The notes beneath the pieces were generated by a model. That model was not told the DNA's origin and made no database searches. It worked only from the letters and a program-made list of their open reading frames with translations. This document shows, one piece after another, positions 13,397-22,414 of a stretch of 64,000 nucleotides of DNA (position 1 is its first letter; each line of letters starts with the position of its first letter). The DNA is from a virus, in IMG/VR virus record IMGVR_UViG_3300044712_000499, positions 18,581-82,580 of that record; one strand, written 5' to 3'. The translations under genes were made by a program, and so were the position numbers.

Positions 13397-14055
13397 TACG
13401 AGAATCAAAAGGTAATATGTATTCTTGGGTTACGCACACATGGAATACTGTTAAGGGAGAATGCCCACATGGTTGTACTTATTGCTATATGAAGCGATGG
13501 GGTACACAGACTCCTGTCAGATTTGATTATGATGAACTAAAGACAGACCTAGGATCGGGCAATATTATCTTTGTCGGCTCTAGTTGCGATTTATTTGCAG
13601 AAGCTATCCCTAGTGAATGGATTCACAACACACTACAACACTGTAATATTTACGATTCAAATGAGTATTTATTTCAAAGTAAGAACCCCAAAGGATTTGC
13701 TTATATAAGGCAACACCAGATACCAAAATACAGACTTTGCACTACAATAGAAACAAATAGGGTTTATCCTAAAGAGATGCAACTATCGCCATCCCCTATG
13801 GAAAGAGCACTTGCATTATCTAAGTATGTTTTGGATTATCGGTATGTGACCATTGAGCCTATTATGGACTTCGATATTGATGAGTTGGTAACGCTGATTG
13901 AAATGATTGCGCCCGATCAAGTAAATATAGGAGCAGACAGTGGCAACAACGACTTACCCGAACCGTCTAAAGATAAAGTTATATCTCTTATAGAAGAACT
14001 ATCTAGGTTTACTACCATAGATAGAAAGACTAACTTAGCAAGGCTTTTAAAATGA
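13393..14055 (+). CDS. Gp37/Gp68-like radical SAM-type protein (DUF5131)
   Basis: Start ATG 13393 gives 220 aa. THTWNTVKGECPHGCTYCY holds C24, C28 and C31 (CxxxCxxC), the cluster-binding motif of radical SAM proteins, in the context typical of the phage Gp37/Gp68 family. TTIETNRVYP and VTIEPIMDFD are also typical. The reaction is not known. It begins the operon that continues into the glycosyltransferase island, overlapping the next gene by 4 nt. Confidence 0.75.
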   Translation: MIRESKGNMYSWVTHTWNTVKGECPHGCTYCYMKRWGTQTPVRFDYDELKTDLGSGNIIFVGSSCDLFAEAIPSEWIHNTLQHCNIYDSNEYLFQSKNPKGFAYIRQHQIPKYRLCTTIETNRVYPKEMQLSPSPMERALALSKYVLDYRYVTIEPIMDFDIDELVTLIEMIAPDQVNIGADSGNNDLPEPSKDKVISLIEELSRFTTIDRKTNLARLLK

Positions 14056-14636
14056 TAACCTACCTTATCAATAGAGAAGATCGCCCCCAAAGGCTTGCTC
14101 ATGCTAGAGAACAACTACAAGCACAGAACTTAAATGCTCATGTGTTTAAGGCTATAGTGGGTTCTCCTGGTTGGAAGGGCTGTCGAGATTCCCACGTAAG
14201 TCTCATGGAGAGATGCCGTAACGAAGAGACGTTCCAAATCCTTGAAGACGATGTACTTTTCTTAGGCGACTACCATTCTGCTGTTGAAAATGCAATGTGG
14301 GAACTGCCTAATGAATGGGATGCTTTGTTTCTTGGGGCATCACCGCAAGAGCCTTTTGAACGCTACTCTGAACATCTATTTAAGATGGGAAAAGCCTTTA
14401 CAACACATGCGATCATCTGGCATACACGTTATAAGGGCGCAGTAGAGTTCATCCTATCCAATAAGAAGGACATACATAAAATTGATGTTTTCTTTAACGA
14501 TTTTATTTACTCTAACTTTAATTGCTACTGTATCTATCCATTATTGTGTATTCAATCTGGCTCTTTTTCTTCAGACACATGTAAGGTAAGCGATGTGTCA
14601 ACTATATCAAAAAATTATAATTTATTTTGTATATGA
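14052..14636 (+). CDS. Glycosyltransferase family 25-like protein
   Basis: 194 aa. YLINREDRPQRLAHAREQL, GCRDSHVSLMERC and FQILEDDVLF are the family-25 (LPS galactosyltransferase type) motifs; the EDD triad region binds the donor. The last residues (TISKNYNLFCI) do not look like a normal family end and run into the start of an inserted homing endonuclease gene (ATGA overlap at 14633), so the original 3' end may have been changed by the insertion. Confidence 0.8.
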   Translation: MITYLINREDRPQRLAHAREQLQAQNLNAHVFKAIVGSPGWKGCRDSHVSLMERCRNEETFQILEDDVLFLGDYHSAVENAMWELPNEWDALFLGASPQEPFERYSEHLFKMGKAFTTHAIIWHTRYKGAVEFILSNKKDIHKIDVFFNDFIYSNFNCYCIYPLLCIQSGSFSSDTCKVSDVSTISKNYNLFCI

Positions 14637-15724
14637 TAGGGGATAGAAATTACGGAGAAAGTGGCGTATATATAATACAATCAAAGACAAAACCAAACAG
14701 GGTATACGTTGGTAGTGCGGTAGCTGTTGAAAGAAGAAGGTGGGAGCATACAACTGCATTAAGGAAGGGCAAGCATCACTCTCATAAATTACAAAATCAT
14801 TTTAATAAATACGGAGAGAATGATTTAATTTTTGATGTTATAGAGAGCGGTGATTATATAGACAAAAATCACTTACTTTCAAGGGAGCAAGGTTGGTTTT
14901 ATCATTTTGATGACAAAAAAACAGGCAAGCCATATTTCAATGAGTGCGCATTAGCAGGCAGTGTTTTGGGTATTAAACAATCTGAGGAGACAAAGAAGAA
15001 GAAGTCTCTTGCCATAAAAGGTCGTAAAAGAAGGGCAAAAACGCAGATGGAAAAAGATCATCAATCAGATATGTTAAAAGGGAAACCTCTTTCTGATGTG
15101 CATAAAGCAAAACTAAAAGGACATAAGCATAGCGAAGAAACAAAGGCTGTACTTAGAGAGAAACTTAAGGGAAATAAAAATGGAGTTGGTAATAAATCTA
15201 GCAAGGGAAAACCATCCCTAAAAAAGGGTAAAAAACTTCCTTCTCATAGTCCGCAAACAATTTTAAATCAATCTATTGGAATGAAGAAATGGTGGGATAA
15301 CCATCCAATGGAGAAAAATAAAAGGAGCGATATGTTTTCAGGGGAAAAAAATCCGTTTTATGGGAAAAAGCACAAACCAGAGTCTATCATGAAAGGTGTA
15401 AGTAAAAATAAGGGTAGGAAGGCATCCTCTGAAACCAAGGAAAAACAAAGTATTTCTTTAAAAAAAGCGTGGGCAGAAGGGAGGAATAGAGGTTCTTTTG
15501 GTATTCATACGCCAATGCCACTAACAACTAGAAATGCACTTAAGACAGCGAATGAAATACCTATCTTACAATTTAACGATAAGAATATATTTATAAAGGA
15601 ATGGGGGTCAATTAAGAATGCGTGTATGTGTCTTGGAATATCTTATGCTACAATAATTAAAAGTATTAAACTCGGTATTATTGTTAAGAATAATTTTGCA
15701 TTTCAATATAAACCCGATGCGTAA
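14633..15724 (+). CDS. GIY-YIG homing endonuclease
   Basis: 363 aa from ATG 14633. N-terminal GIY-YIG nuclease (SGVYIIQSK, RVYVGSA, R-x3-H region, E in SREQGW), a long Lys/Gly-rich linker with NUMOD3-like repeats (KGKPLSDVHKAKLKG, HSEETKAVLREKLKG, NPFYGKKHKPESIMKG), and a C-terminal NUMOD1/IENR1-like helix-turn-helix (ILQFNDKNIFIKEWGSIKNA). A segmented-type mobile nuclease inserted in the sugar island. Confidence 0.88.
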   Translation: MIGDRNYGESGVYIIQSKTKPNRVYVGSAVAVERRRWEHTTALRKGKHHSHKLQNHFNKYGENDLIFDVIESGDYIDKNHLLSREQGWFYHFDDKKTGKPYFNECALAGSVLGIKQSEETKKKKSLAIKGRKRRAKTQMEKDHQSDMLKGKPLSDVHKAKLKGHKHSEETKAVLREKLKGNKNGVGNKSSKGKPSLKKGKKLPSHSPQTILNQSIGMKKWWDNHPMEKNKRSDMFSGEKNPFYGKKHKPESIMKGVSKNKGRKASSETKEKQSISLKKAWAEGRNRGSFGIHTPMPLTTRNALKTANEIPILQFNDKNIFIKEWGSIKNACMCLGISYATIIKSIKLGIIVKNNFAFQYKPDA

Positions 15725-15751
15725 TAATATTAATTTTAATAAATATTGTAT

Positions 15752-16966
15752 ATGAAGATAAATAAATGCCCTATAACAGATGCCGATAATGGGGTTAAGT
15801 ATCTTGACCTTGGGGATATTCCTTTAGTAAACAATCTTTGTAGTACAAGAGAAAGTTCTTTAGCGTGCAAGAGATATCCTTTATCGGTTCAGCTATTCCA
15901 AGGATCGGGATTATCATGCCTCACAGAGCTTATCCCTAAAGAAGAACTATTTAGCCACTACCTATATAAATCAGGAGTTAGTAAACCATATATTAGCCAC
16001 TGTTCTCAGATGTATGATTACCTAGATAAGTATGTTAATCTTGAATATGGAGGTATAGTAGTTGACATAGGCGGGAATGACGGTAGTTTGCTCAATGAGT
16101 TTAAGAAAAAGAATGGTACACTAACCCTTATTAATGTTGACCCGTGCATAGAGTTTGCTGATGAGAACATGAGAGAGGGTATTTCATATCATAACGCTTT
16201 CTTTGGAGAGGAGGTTGTACTTCCAGCCAAAGCCACTCTTATCATATCTACCAATGTCTTTCAGCATAATTGGGATATAAGATCATTTGTTAAGGGGGTA
16301 CATGAAAATCTTGATACTAATGGCATTTGGTGTTTAGAGTTCCCATATTGGCTTACTACTATCTTAACCGACAACTACGATCAAGTATATCACGAGCATG
16401 TGTATTACTACATTTTAAGTAGTCTGCTTACGTTATTTAAGCAAGAAGGGCTTAAGGTGATTAATGTATCTTACCACCCGATTCACGCAGGAACGCTAAG
16501 GGTCATAAGTGCTAAGGAAGAAAGCAGTCTTGTTGCGGACAGTAGCATTGATTCGTTTCTTAATCTTGAGCAACTTATGACAGAGAGCTTTTATATTAAG
16601 TGGGGTAACTCTATTCAAACTAAGATTAGCGAGTGTGAGGATTTTATCAAAGGATTTGTGCATGTTTACAATGCTAGAATATTCGGTTTTGGTGCTGCCG
16701 CCAAGGGCTGTATATTTCTAAATACCTGCCATCTTACTGACACAGACATGCCGTTTGTCATTGATGACACGCCAGAGAAACAAGGCATGTTTATTCCTGG
16801 CACGGGTATTGAGATAGTAAGTAGGGATATCTTGAAGAAATGGCATCCAAATTACATTTTGATACTTGCCCATAACTTCAAGGATTATATTATCAAGTCG
16901 TTAAGAAACGATGGCTATATAGGCGGATTTATTATAATGTTTCCAGAAATAGAAGTAATAGACTAA
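15752..16966 (+). CDS. Sugar C-methyltransferase-like SAM enzyme
   Basis: 404 aa from ATG 15752. It follows the three-part plan of TylC3/NovU-like C-methyltransferases: an N-terminal Cys-containing zinc-like part (NKCPITDADN), a SAM-binding core (VVDIGGNDGSLLNEF) and a C-terminal part with YDQVYHEHVYYY, FGAAAKGCIFLN and DDTPEKQGMFIPGTGIEI. These enzymes methylate a carbon of a nucleotide-linked keto sugar. This supports a sugar-modifying role for the whole island. Confidence 0.8.
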   Translation: MKINKCPITDADNGVKYLDLGDIPLVNNLCSTRESSLACKRYPLSVQLFQGSGLSCLTELIPKEELFSHYLYKSGVSKPYISHCSQMYDYLDKYVNLEYGGIVVDIGGNDGSLLNEFKKKNGTLTLINVDPCIEFADENMREGISYHNAFFGEEVVLPAKATLIISTNVFQHNWDIRSFVKGVHENLDTNGIWCLEFPYWLTTILTDNYDQVYHEHVYYYILSSLLTLFKQEGLKVINVSYHPIHAGTLRVISAKEESSLVADSSIDSFLNLEQLMTESFYIKWGNSIQTKISECEDFIKGFVHVYNARIFGFGAAAKGCIFLNTCHLTDTDMPFVIDDTPEKQGMFIPGTGIEIVSRDILKKWHPNYILILAHNFKDYIIKSLRNDGYIGGFIIMFPEIEVID

Positions 16967-16967
16967 T

Positions 16968-17510
16968 ATGCAAGAATTATCTCTTTTAGACTTAAACACA
17001 AGAGGCGTTGCAGGACTCTCTTTCTCAGATAAGGGAACACTTCATAGCTATCTGCCTTATTATGATGTATTGTTTAGCCCTTTCCGATATAGGTCTATAA
17101 ACATCTTTGAAGTGGGCTATCAGCACGGAGGTAGTTGTATGTTATTTAGCCTTTACTTTTCCGATGCTAAGATACTCGCTATTGATACCGATGGGTGTGT
17201 GCCTTTACCAGAGTCGGGGCGAATACTTGTTGATGTTCTTGATATCGCAGGTCTTACTCCGGCTTACTTTGATAATTTCATTCCCGACATAGCCATAGAT
17301 GATGGTTCTCATACAATAGAAGATCAGATAAGGTTTATTCGTCTTGTTTATCCCGTTTTAAGAGAAGGTGGTATGCTTATCGTTGAGGATATTCAGAATA
17401 TTGATAAACAAAAGGAAATATTTGATCTTCTTAATATTCCATATACCATCTATGACTTAAGACACATCAAGGGAAGATATGACGATGTTTTTTTAGTTTT
17501 TAATAAATAA
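16968..17510 (+). CDS. Class I SAM-dependent methyltransferase
   Basis: 180 aa. INIFEVGYQHGGSCMLF is the SAM-binding loop, ILAIDTDG the acidic strand, DIAIDDGSHTIEDQ and LREGGMLIVEDIQ the later motifs; the layout resembles CmcI/MycE-type O-methyltransferases acting on sugars. It starts one base after the previous stop. Confidence 0.75.
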   Translation: MQELSLLDLNTRGVAGLSFSDKGTLHSYLPYYDVLFSPFRYRSINIFEVGYQHGGSCMLFSLYFSDAKILAIDTDGCVPLPESGRILVDVLDIAGLTPAYFDNFIPDIAIDDGSHTIEDQIRFIRLVYPVLREGGMLIVEDIQNIDKQKEIFDLLNIPYTIYDLRHIKGRYDDVFLVFNK

Positions 17511-17513
17511 TCC

Positions 17514-18275
17514 ATGAATAAGATAGTTATTGCCTATCACGCCTACTTATATGGCAATCGCTATATGGAGATGGTAGTTGATCAGCTAAGAAAAATTAGT
17601 AGTGCTATTTGGCATGAAGATACTCAGTCATTGGAGGTAAACTTATTTCCACTGTGTCACAAAATGTACATTGGTATTGTTGATACTCCCACAAAGAAGC
17701 CTAGTCATGGAGTCGAATGGCTAACTAATTGGTTTAATACTAAGTCAAGTAAACTTGATTGCGATGTTATATGCCCTAAACTTGAAGTGGTTGTTTATCC
17801 AAAGAATGAAGAGTTAAGGGGAACATTAAGATGGATACGTGACTATGCAAAAGAGAATCCAGATGATTATATTCTATTTTTTCACACCAAGGGGATAACT
17901 CATCTGACTGAAGCTACCGAGGACTGGCGTAAGTATATGGAGTATTTTGTTCTTAAAAGATGGAAGGATTGTGTGCAGAAGTTAGATGAGGGGTACGACT
18001 GTTGCGGTGTTTTATGGAATACGGACACACCAATAGGAATCTGGCCTCATTTCTCCGGTGCATTCTTTTGGGCAAAGGCTAGTTATATAAATACACTTGA
18101 TCATAGTTATTTGGAATCAAAGTGGCGATACATGATGGAGTTTTGGATAGGGAGTAATCCTAATGCCAAGGTTTATGAGTTTCATAATTCTGGATTTAAC
18201 TCAAAAGAAAGACTACTAGCAAGACAAGGACATTATAATATTCCATATCCCCCTAAAGAATATGAGATAAAATGA
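17514..18275 (+). CDS. Glycosyltransferase-like protein, 253 aa
   Basis: DDYILFFHTKGITHLTEATEDW and the IGIWPHFSGAFFWAKASYI segment resemble GT-A-like proteins of polysaccharide clusters, although no classical DxD is obvious. Position inside the island and 4-nt overlap with the next GT gene support the assignment. Confidence 0.6.
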   Translation: MNKIVIAYHAYLYGNRYMEMVVDQLRKISSAIWHEDTQSLEVNLFPLCHKMYIGIVDTPTKKPSHGVEWLTNWFNTKSSKLDCDVICPKLEVVVYPKNEELRGTLRWIRDYAKENPDDYILFFHTKGITHLTEATEDWRKYMEYFVLKRWKDCVQKLDEGYDCCGVLWNTDTPIGIWPHFSGAFFWAKASYINTLDHSYLESKWRYMMEFWIGSNPNAKVYEFHNSGFNSKERLLARQGHYNIPYPPKEYEIK

Positions 18276-18859
18276 GTACGCTTCACGTAATATGTACAGC
18301 ATTCAATCGTCCTATTCAACTTAGGATGATGATAGACTCTTTCCTCTTACAAACAGACGGAAGGTGGAAATTGACTGTTATACATGACGGGCAAGCATCA
18401 CAAGAGATTCATGATATTATTGGATGGTATAACGATAACCGGATAACATTCTTTGAGACGGATATTGTTGGCGGTAGTTATGGTCATCCTAATAGAAAGT
18501 ATATGTTAAATCAGATACAGGGAGACAAGGATGACTTTGTATTAATAACGAATGAAGATAATTATTACGTTCCCGCTTTTGTAGAATACTTTCTTGGGGC
18601 ATGTACGCCTCGTGTGGGCATGGTTTATTGTAACACTATTCATTCTTATCTTAAATACAATATTCTAGTAACTAAGGTTAAGGAGAATTATATAGACATG
18701 GGGTCTTTTATTGTAAGATTAGCAGTAGCAAAGGCAACTGGTTTTAATCATGCACACCTCTCGGCAGATGGTAAATATGCAGAAGAGTGTTTTCAAACGT
18801 GCCGTAAGCGAGGGTTGATGCCCGTGTGTATTAATAAACCTCTTTTTGTTCATAATTGA
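18272..18859 (+). CDS. Family 2 glycosyltransferase
   Basis: 195 aa. LHVICTAFNRPIQLRMMIDS, KLTVIHDGQ and FVLITNEDNYYVP (NEDN in the DxD position) show a small GT-A domain. No membrane segment. Coupled to both neighbours. Confidence 0.75.
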   Translation: MSTLHVICTAFNRPIQLRMMIDSFLLQTDGRWKLTVIHDGQASQEIHDIIGWYNDNRITFFETDIVGGSYGHPNRKYMLNQIQGDKDDFVLITNEDNYYVPAFVEYFLGACTPRVGMVYCNTIHSYLKYNILVTKVKENYIDMGSFIVRLAVAKATGFNHAHLSADGKYAEECFQTCRKRGLMPVCINKPLFVHN

Positions 18860-18864
18860 AAGAC

Positions 18865-19551
18865 ATGAAAAATTTACTAATAACAACAATAGGAAAGTAT
18901 AATCATTTCTCTGCGTGGATTGATGGAGAAAGAGATTATGACATAGCCGTAGTTATTTATGATGACTCAGTTCAGCCAAAGGTAAGTGACAACACTTGCT
19001 TGGTCGTTGAACGCTTTAAGACTTTCAAGTACGAGGGTATTAAAAGATTATTTGACTTGCACCCCACGTTATCTGACTACGACTACTTTTGGATGCCGGA
19101 TGAGGATATATGGGCTAAACCTGAAGATATAAACAGAATCTTTACTCTGACAAAGGAAAGAGAACTTTGGTTGTCGCAACCAAGCATACTAGATACCCAC
19201 GACAGCTTTCCTTCATGGAAGTGTTTTGCCCATAGACCCGACGTAGAACTTGTTCATACTAACTTTATAGAGGTTATGTGTCCGTGTGTTTCACGCAAGG
19301 CAATGAAGAAGATTTACCCCCTGCTTAATAAGTCTAAGTCGGGATGGGGGCTAGACCTCATTTGGAGTTGGCTTGGAGTTGACGAGAAGATGGGCATACT
19401 GAACTCTGTACCCGTTAAGCACACACGTCCCGTTGGTGGAGGAACGCTTTACTCTGAGTTAGCCGCCAAGGGTATCTATCCATCAAGAGAAAGAAAGAAG
19501 TTAATGAAAGAGTTCGGCATTCCAAGTATTGACATAAAAACATGGATATAG
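18865..19551 (+). CDS. DUF707-like glycosyltransferase-type protein
   Basis: 228 aa from ATG 18865 (a TTG 9 nt earlier overlaps the upstream stop). DYDYFWMPDEDIWAKPEDIN, MCPCVSRKAMKKI and KSGWGLDLIWSW match the DUF707 pattern, which is related to GT-A enzymes. Substrate unknown. Confidence 0.7.
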   Translation: MKNLLITTIGKYNHFSAWIDGERDYDIAVVIYDDSVQPKVSDNTCLVVERFKTFKYEGIKRLFDLHPTLSDYDYFWMPDEDIWAKPEDINRIFTLTKERELWLSQPSILDTHDSFPSWKCFAHRPDVELVHTNFIEVMCPCVSRKAMKKIYPLLNKSKSGWGLDLIWSWLGVDEKMGILNSVPVKHTRPVGGGTLYSELAAKGIYPSRERKKLMKEFGIPSIDIKTWI

Positions 19552-20228
19552 TCTTTCTTATAACCACTTACAATAGAAGGGAATCCTGCCAAAGACTTGT
19601 TGACTCTCTACAAGGACTAGGAGATATAGTCGTTCTAGGAGATCATGTGGACTACACCATTAGTGGGTGTAGCTTTACAAACCTACCGGAGCACTATGGA
19701 AGATCAGGTTATTGGTTTACTGTTAAGCGTCTCTTTGCCATGAGGGGTAAGCATAAATACTTCATGATGCTTCCTGATGATTTCATGATGTGTGAAACGC
19801 AAGTTATGGAAGCTATAAAGTTATGGGAGGGTATTAACGATCCGCAAAAGATATGCCTAAACCTATACATGGACAGATTAGGTCTTAAGTGTTGGACTAA
19901 TTTTTATCCTACATCATTGGGTAATGTTTGGCAGACAGGATGGGTAGATATGTGTTTCCTTTGCGAGGAATCCTTCTTTTGTAATTTCAAACTTAGGCAG
20001 AAGATATCCCATACTAGTAGTGGAGTGGGCGCACAGATAAGCAGACAGTTGTTTCACAGGAAGTTTCATTTATACCAGGTTAAGGAGAGTCTTGTAACGC
20101 CCCAAAGTGAACATTCTATATCCCAAATGCACAATGAACAAAACAGTAACGGTGGGAATCGCCAGTCTCAAAGAGAGAGAAAAGTCTATGATACTCGTCG
20201 TAGAGGCAGTAAAAGATCAATGCGATAA
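19542..20228 (+). CDS. Family 2 glycosyltransferase with odd C-terminus
   Basis: 228 aa. DIVFLITTYNRRESCQRLVD and FMMLPDDFMM (PDD) are GT-A motifs. After SEHSISQM the last about 30 residues are a basic, Ser/Asn/Arg-rich tail read in a second frame over the next gene: the two genes overlap by 95 nt, much more than the 1-14 nt overlaps elsewhere. A lost stop or an old frameshift is likely. Confidence 0.7.
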   Translation: MDIVFLITTYNRRESCQRLVDSLQGLGDIVVLGDHVDYTISGCSFTNLPEHYGRSGYWFTVKRLFAMRGKHKYFMMLPDDFMMCETQVMEAIKLWEGINDPQKICLNLYMDRLGLKCWTNFYPTSLGNVWQTGWVDMCFLCEESFFCNFKLRQKISHTSSGVGAQISRQLFHRKFHLYQVKESLVTPQSEHSISQMHNEQNSNGGNRQSQRERKVYDTRRRGSKRSMR

Positions 20229-20802
20229 GGTAGTAGTAGGACTTAATAACTATACGAGGGTTCCCGAAGCACTATCTTGCTATTCCAATGTGGAATGTCA
20301 TCTGCTCGATAATTCTTTGGGAGATGCGGCAAAGATGCTCACAGTTGGTTCATGTGACGGTTACTATGCCACCTTGGACGACGATCTATTGCCCCCAAAG
20401 ACCTTCATTCAAGATTTGATTAGAGGCATAGACCGGTATAATGGATTCATATCTTTTCATGGTAAGGTGTACAATAGGGGGTTCAGTGGGTTTAAAAAAC
20501 CGTCTATCGTCTATCGTTGTCTTGGTTCTGTGGCTGATGACGTCCGTGTCAACTTCATAGGTACGGGATGTTCGGGTTTTCACACAGACCGCCTAAAGCT
20601 ATCAATAGATATGTTCCCTATAAAAAATATGGCTGACGTACACGTTTCTAAGGCATGTCATGACCAAGGGGTACAAATGGTCGTCCTTAAGCATGATCGT
20701 GGCTATTTCGCCTATCAGCAACCTTCAGGAGGGACAATTTGGGAGTCGTTTAGAGGAGCAACCCCCGTACAGGATAAAATAATGAGAACTTTTCTTAAAT
20801 AA
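20134..20802 (+). CDS. Family 2 glycosyltransferase
   Basis: 222 aa from ATG 20134 (MNKTVTVGIASLKEREKSM); an extension to 20107 adds only a non-conserved stretch. GYYATLDDDLLPP carries the DDD donor-binding motif; VRVNFIGTGCSGFHTD fits the acceptor side. Last gene of the sugar island; the next promoter begins immediately after it. Confidence 0.75.
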   Translation: MNKTVTVGIASLKEREKSMILVVEAVKDQCDKVVVGLNNYTRVPEALSCYSNVECHLLDNSLGDAAKMLTVGSCDGYYATLDDDLLPPKTFIQDLIRGIDRYNGFISFHGKVYNRGFSGFKKPSIVYRCLGSVADDVRVNFIGTGCSGFHTDRLKLSIDMFPIKNMADVHVSKACHDQGVQMVVLKHDRGYFAYQQPSGGTIWESFRGATPVQDKIMRTFLK

Positions 20803-20804
20803 GA

Positions 20805-20836
20805 TTTGCTTTTTACATTAAGATAGTTTATCTTTG
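20805..20836 (+). promoter_or_regulatory. Bacteroidetes-type promoter
   Basis: TTTG (20805-20808), 20-nt spacer, TATCTTTG (20829-20836). It starts the long run of small plus-strand genes. Confidence 0.75.
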
Positions 20837-20854
20837 GTGAAAAATAAGAGAGAA

Positions 20855-21034
20855 ATGAAAACATTTAATGTAGGATTGACAATAATCTCCATATTGGCGT
20901 TAGCGGCATTAATCATCAGTACGGCAATATTCGGAGAAAGAGGGAATGATGATGCTATGTGGGGGTATGGATTAGCATCTATTTATTGTTTTTTGTATAT
21001 AATTCAGTTATTAAAACCCACTAAAGAGAAATGA
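20855..21034 (+). CDS. Small two-pass membrane protein, 59 aa
   Basis: Start at ATG 20855 because an upstream GTG at 20834 overlaps the -7 box. Two hydrophobic segments (VGLTIISILALAALIISTAI; MWGYGLASIYCFLYIIQLL). First gene of its unit; overlaps the next by 4 nt. Confidence 0.55.
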   Translation: MKTFNVGLTIISILALAALIISTAIFGERGNDDAMWGYGLASIYCFLYIIQLLKPTKEK

Positions 21035-21288
21035 AACCACAATACATCAAGAACAAAACCGCCCAAAGGCTAAGAGATGGCTTTCATACTGATCTCATGG
21101 CTTTCTTTGAAGAAAGCATAGACCTATATACAGAGAAGAACTTTATGCGGGGTCATGATTCGTTCTTTGAGGATGCTAGTGTTCATGCCTACAATATTGC
21201 AGAGAAACTTGGGTATTTAGATGAAAACGACACTAGACTTGCAGCAGTAATTATAGAAGACTATTTTAACTCAATAAAACCACAATAG
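21031..21288 (+). CDS. Hypothetical protein, 85 aa
   Basis: Helical soluble protein of 85 residues; no recognised domain. Tightly packed between small genes of the same unit. Confidence 0.55.
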   Translation: MKPQYIKNKTAQRLRDGFHTDLMAFFEESIDLYTEKNFMRGHDSFFEDASVHAYNIAEKLGYLDENDTRLAAVIIEDYFNSIKPQ

Positions 21289-21290
21289 CT

Positions 21291-21497
21291 ATGGAGGATA
21301 CATTTACAAGCACAGTTGATGGTGCTGCCGGATTTGAAAGGATGAGGGTCATTGAAGAAGAACGTAAAAACAGACCTTCAAGGCTTGATGTTATGGATTT
21401 CAGAGATGAAGAAGAGGTTGAATACGATGACTATGATAGATGTAACTGCTCTGATCCTGGTTGTCCATGTGGCGGTATTAAAAGAGGAGGTGTTTAA
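21291..21497 (+). CDS. Small acidic Cys-rich protein, 68 aa
   Basis: An acidic run (DEEEVEYDDYDR) is followed by CNCSDPGCPCGG, four cysteines likely to bind metal. Overlaps the next start by 1 nt. Function unknown. Confidence 0.55.
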   Translation: MEDTFTSTVDGAAGFERMRVIEEERKNRPSRLDVMDFRDEEEVEYDDYDRCNCSDPGCPCGGIKRGGV

Positions 21498-21757
21498 TGC
21501 GCAATAGAGTGTATTTTAATGACACTGATTTTAATGAGTGTGTTATAGAGCAGAGCGAGATGCTTTTGATGCAAGCAAAGCCTATACTCGAGAGCCTTAC
21601 CAGTTGTAGGTTAAGAAGACAATCATTACCTCGTTTTATTAATACAGAAGAAGAGGCAAAGGAACAGCATGAGTTAAACGCACTAGAGATATATCTAATC
21701 TCTCAGCTTCACGCTCTACTAGGATATGATGATGTAAACAAAAAATTTATATTTTAA
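21497..21757 (+). CDS. Hypothetical protein, 86 aa
   Basis: Helical soluble protein; no family recognised. Directly precedes the OB-fold protein gene by 3 nt. Confidence 0.5.
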   Translation: MRNRVYFNDTDFNECVIEQSEMLLMQAKPILESLTSCRLRRQSLPRFINTEEEAKEQHELNALEIYLISQLHALLGYDDVNKKFIF

Positions 21758-21760
21758 ATA

Positions 21761-22225
21761 ATGAAGGATAAAAACAACTACTACGACATTAGCGGGGTTA
21801 TCTATGCAAAGCCAATGCGCTTGGTTCCCGACAAAAAGAATAAGAACAACGGACAGCCATGGGAGTTTCCATCCATAATACTAGAAGTTAAGCGTGAGTA
21901 TGACGGACGTGAGTTCATAGAGCTTCCTGAGTTCGACCTTGGTAAGGGAGTAAGCACAGAAGACTTTAGCGTGAGGGACAACGTAACGATAACCTTTAGC
22001 CTTTCGGGTAGGGAGATTGAGTACAAGGACAGGCAAGGGGAGAAGGCTAAGATGCACAAGACAACCGCCAAAGCACTATATATCAAGCACTCAGACATAC
22101 AGAGTAATGATACAAGAGCTATAGGCACTTCATTTGTTCCTGCCCATAAGGATGATAGCATACCGCCACTGCCTTACAGCGAGGGTGCGAGTAAAGAAGA
22201 AGACGAAAGTGATCTACCGTTCTGA
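21761..22225 (+). CDS. SSB-like OB-fold protein (DUF3127-like)
   Basis: 154 aa. The core (YYDISGVIYAKPMRL, WEFPSIILEVKREYDG, VRDNVTITFSLSGREIEYKD) resembles the DUF3127 OB fold of Bacteroidetes. The chain ends in an acidic tail with DESDLPF, like the partner-binding tip (D-D-x-P-F) of bacterial single-strand binding protein. It probably coats single-stranded DNA and recruits replication partners. Confidence 0.65.
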   Translation: MKDKNNYYDISGVIYAKPMRLVPDKKNKNNGQPWEFPSIILEVKREYDGREFIELPEFDLGKGVSTEDFSVRDNVTITFSLSGREIEYKDRQGEKAKMHKTTAKALYIKHSDIQSNDTRAIGTSFVPAHKDDSIPPLPYSEGASKEEDESDLPF

Positions 22226-22413
22226 TGATTGATAAACTCATAATATGGAACCCGCTAGAGCCCTACGACAGTCTAGATAATGAAAAACATCTTAATACTG
22301 AGTATTGTAAAGACTGTGAGAAACCTATTGATGAGTGTAGGTGCTTAAGTCCTTGTTGCTCGGCAAAGATTATACATCACGATATTTGTTCTAACTGCCT
22401 TGATCATGTGTAA
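22225..22413 (+). CDS. Small zinc-ribbon protein, 62 aa
   Basis: Three Cys groups: YCKDCEKPIDECRC, SPCCSAKI and DICSNC. Likely binds zinc; a role in nucleic-acid or protein contacts is possible. Overlaps the SSB-like gene by 1 nt. Confidence 0.6.
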   Translation: MIDKLIIWNPLEPYDSLDNEKHLNTEYCKDCEKPIDECRCLSPCCSAKIIHHDICSNCLDHV

Positions 22414-22414
22414 T

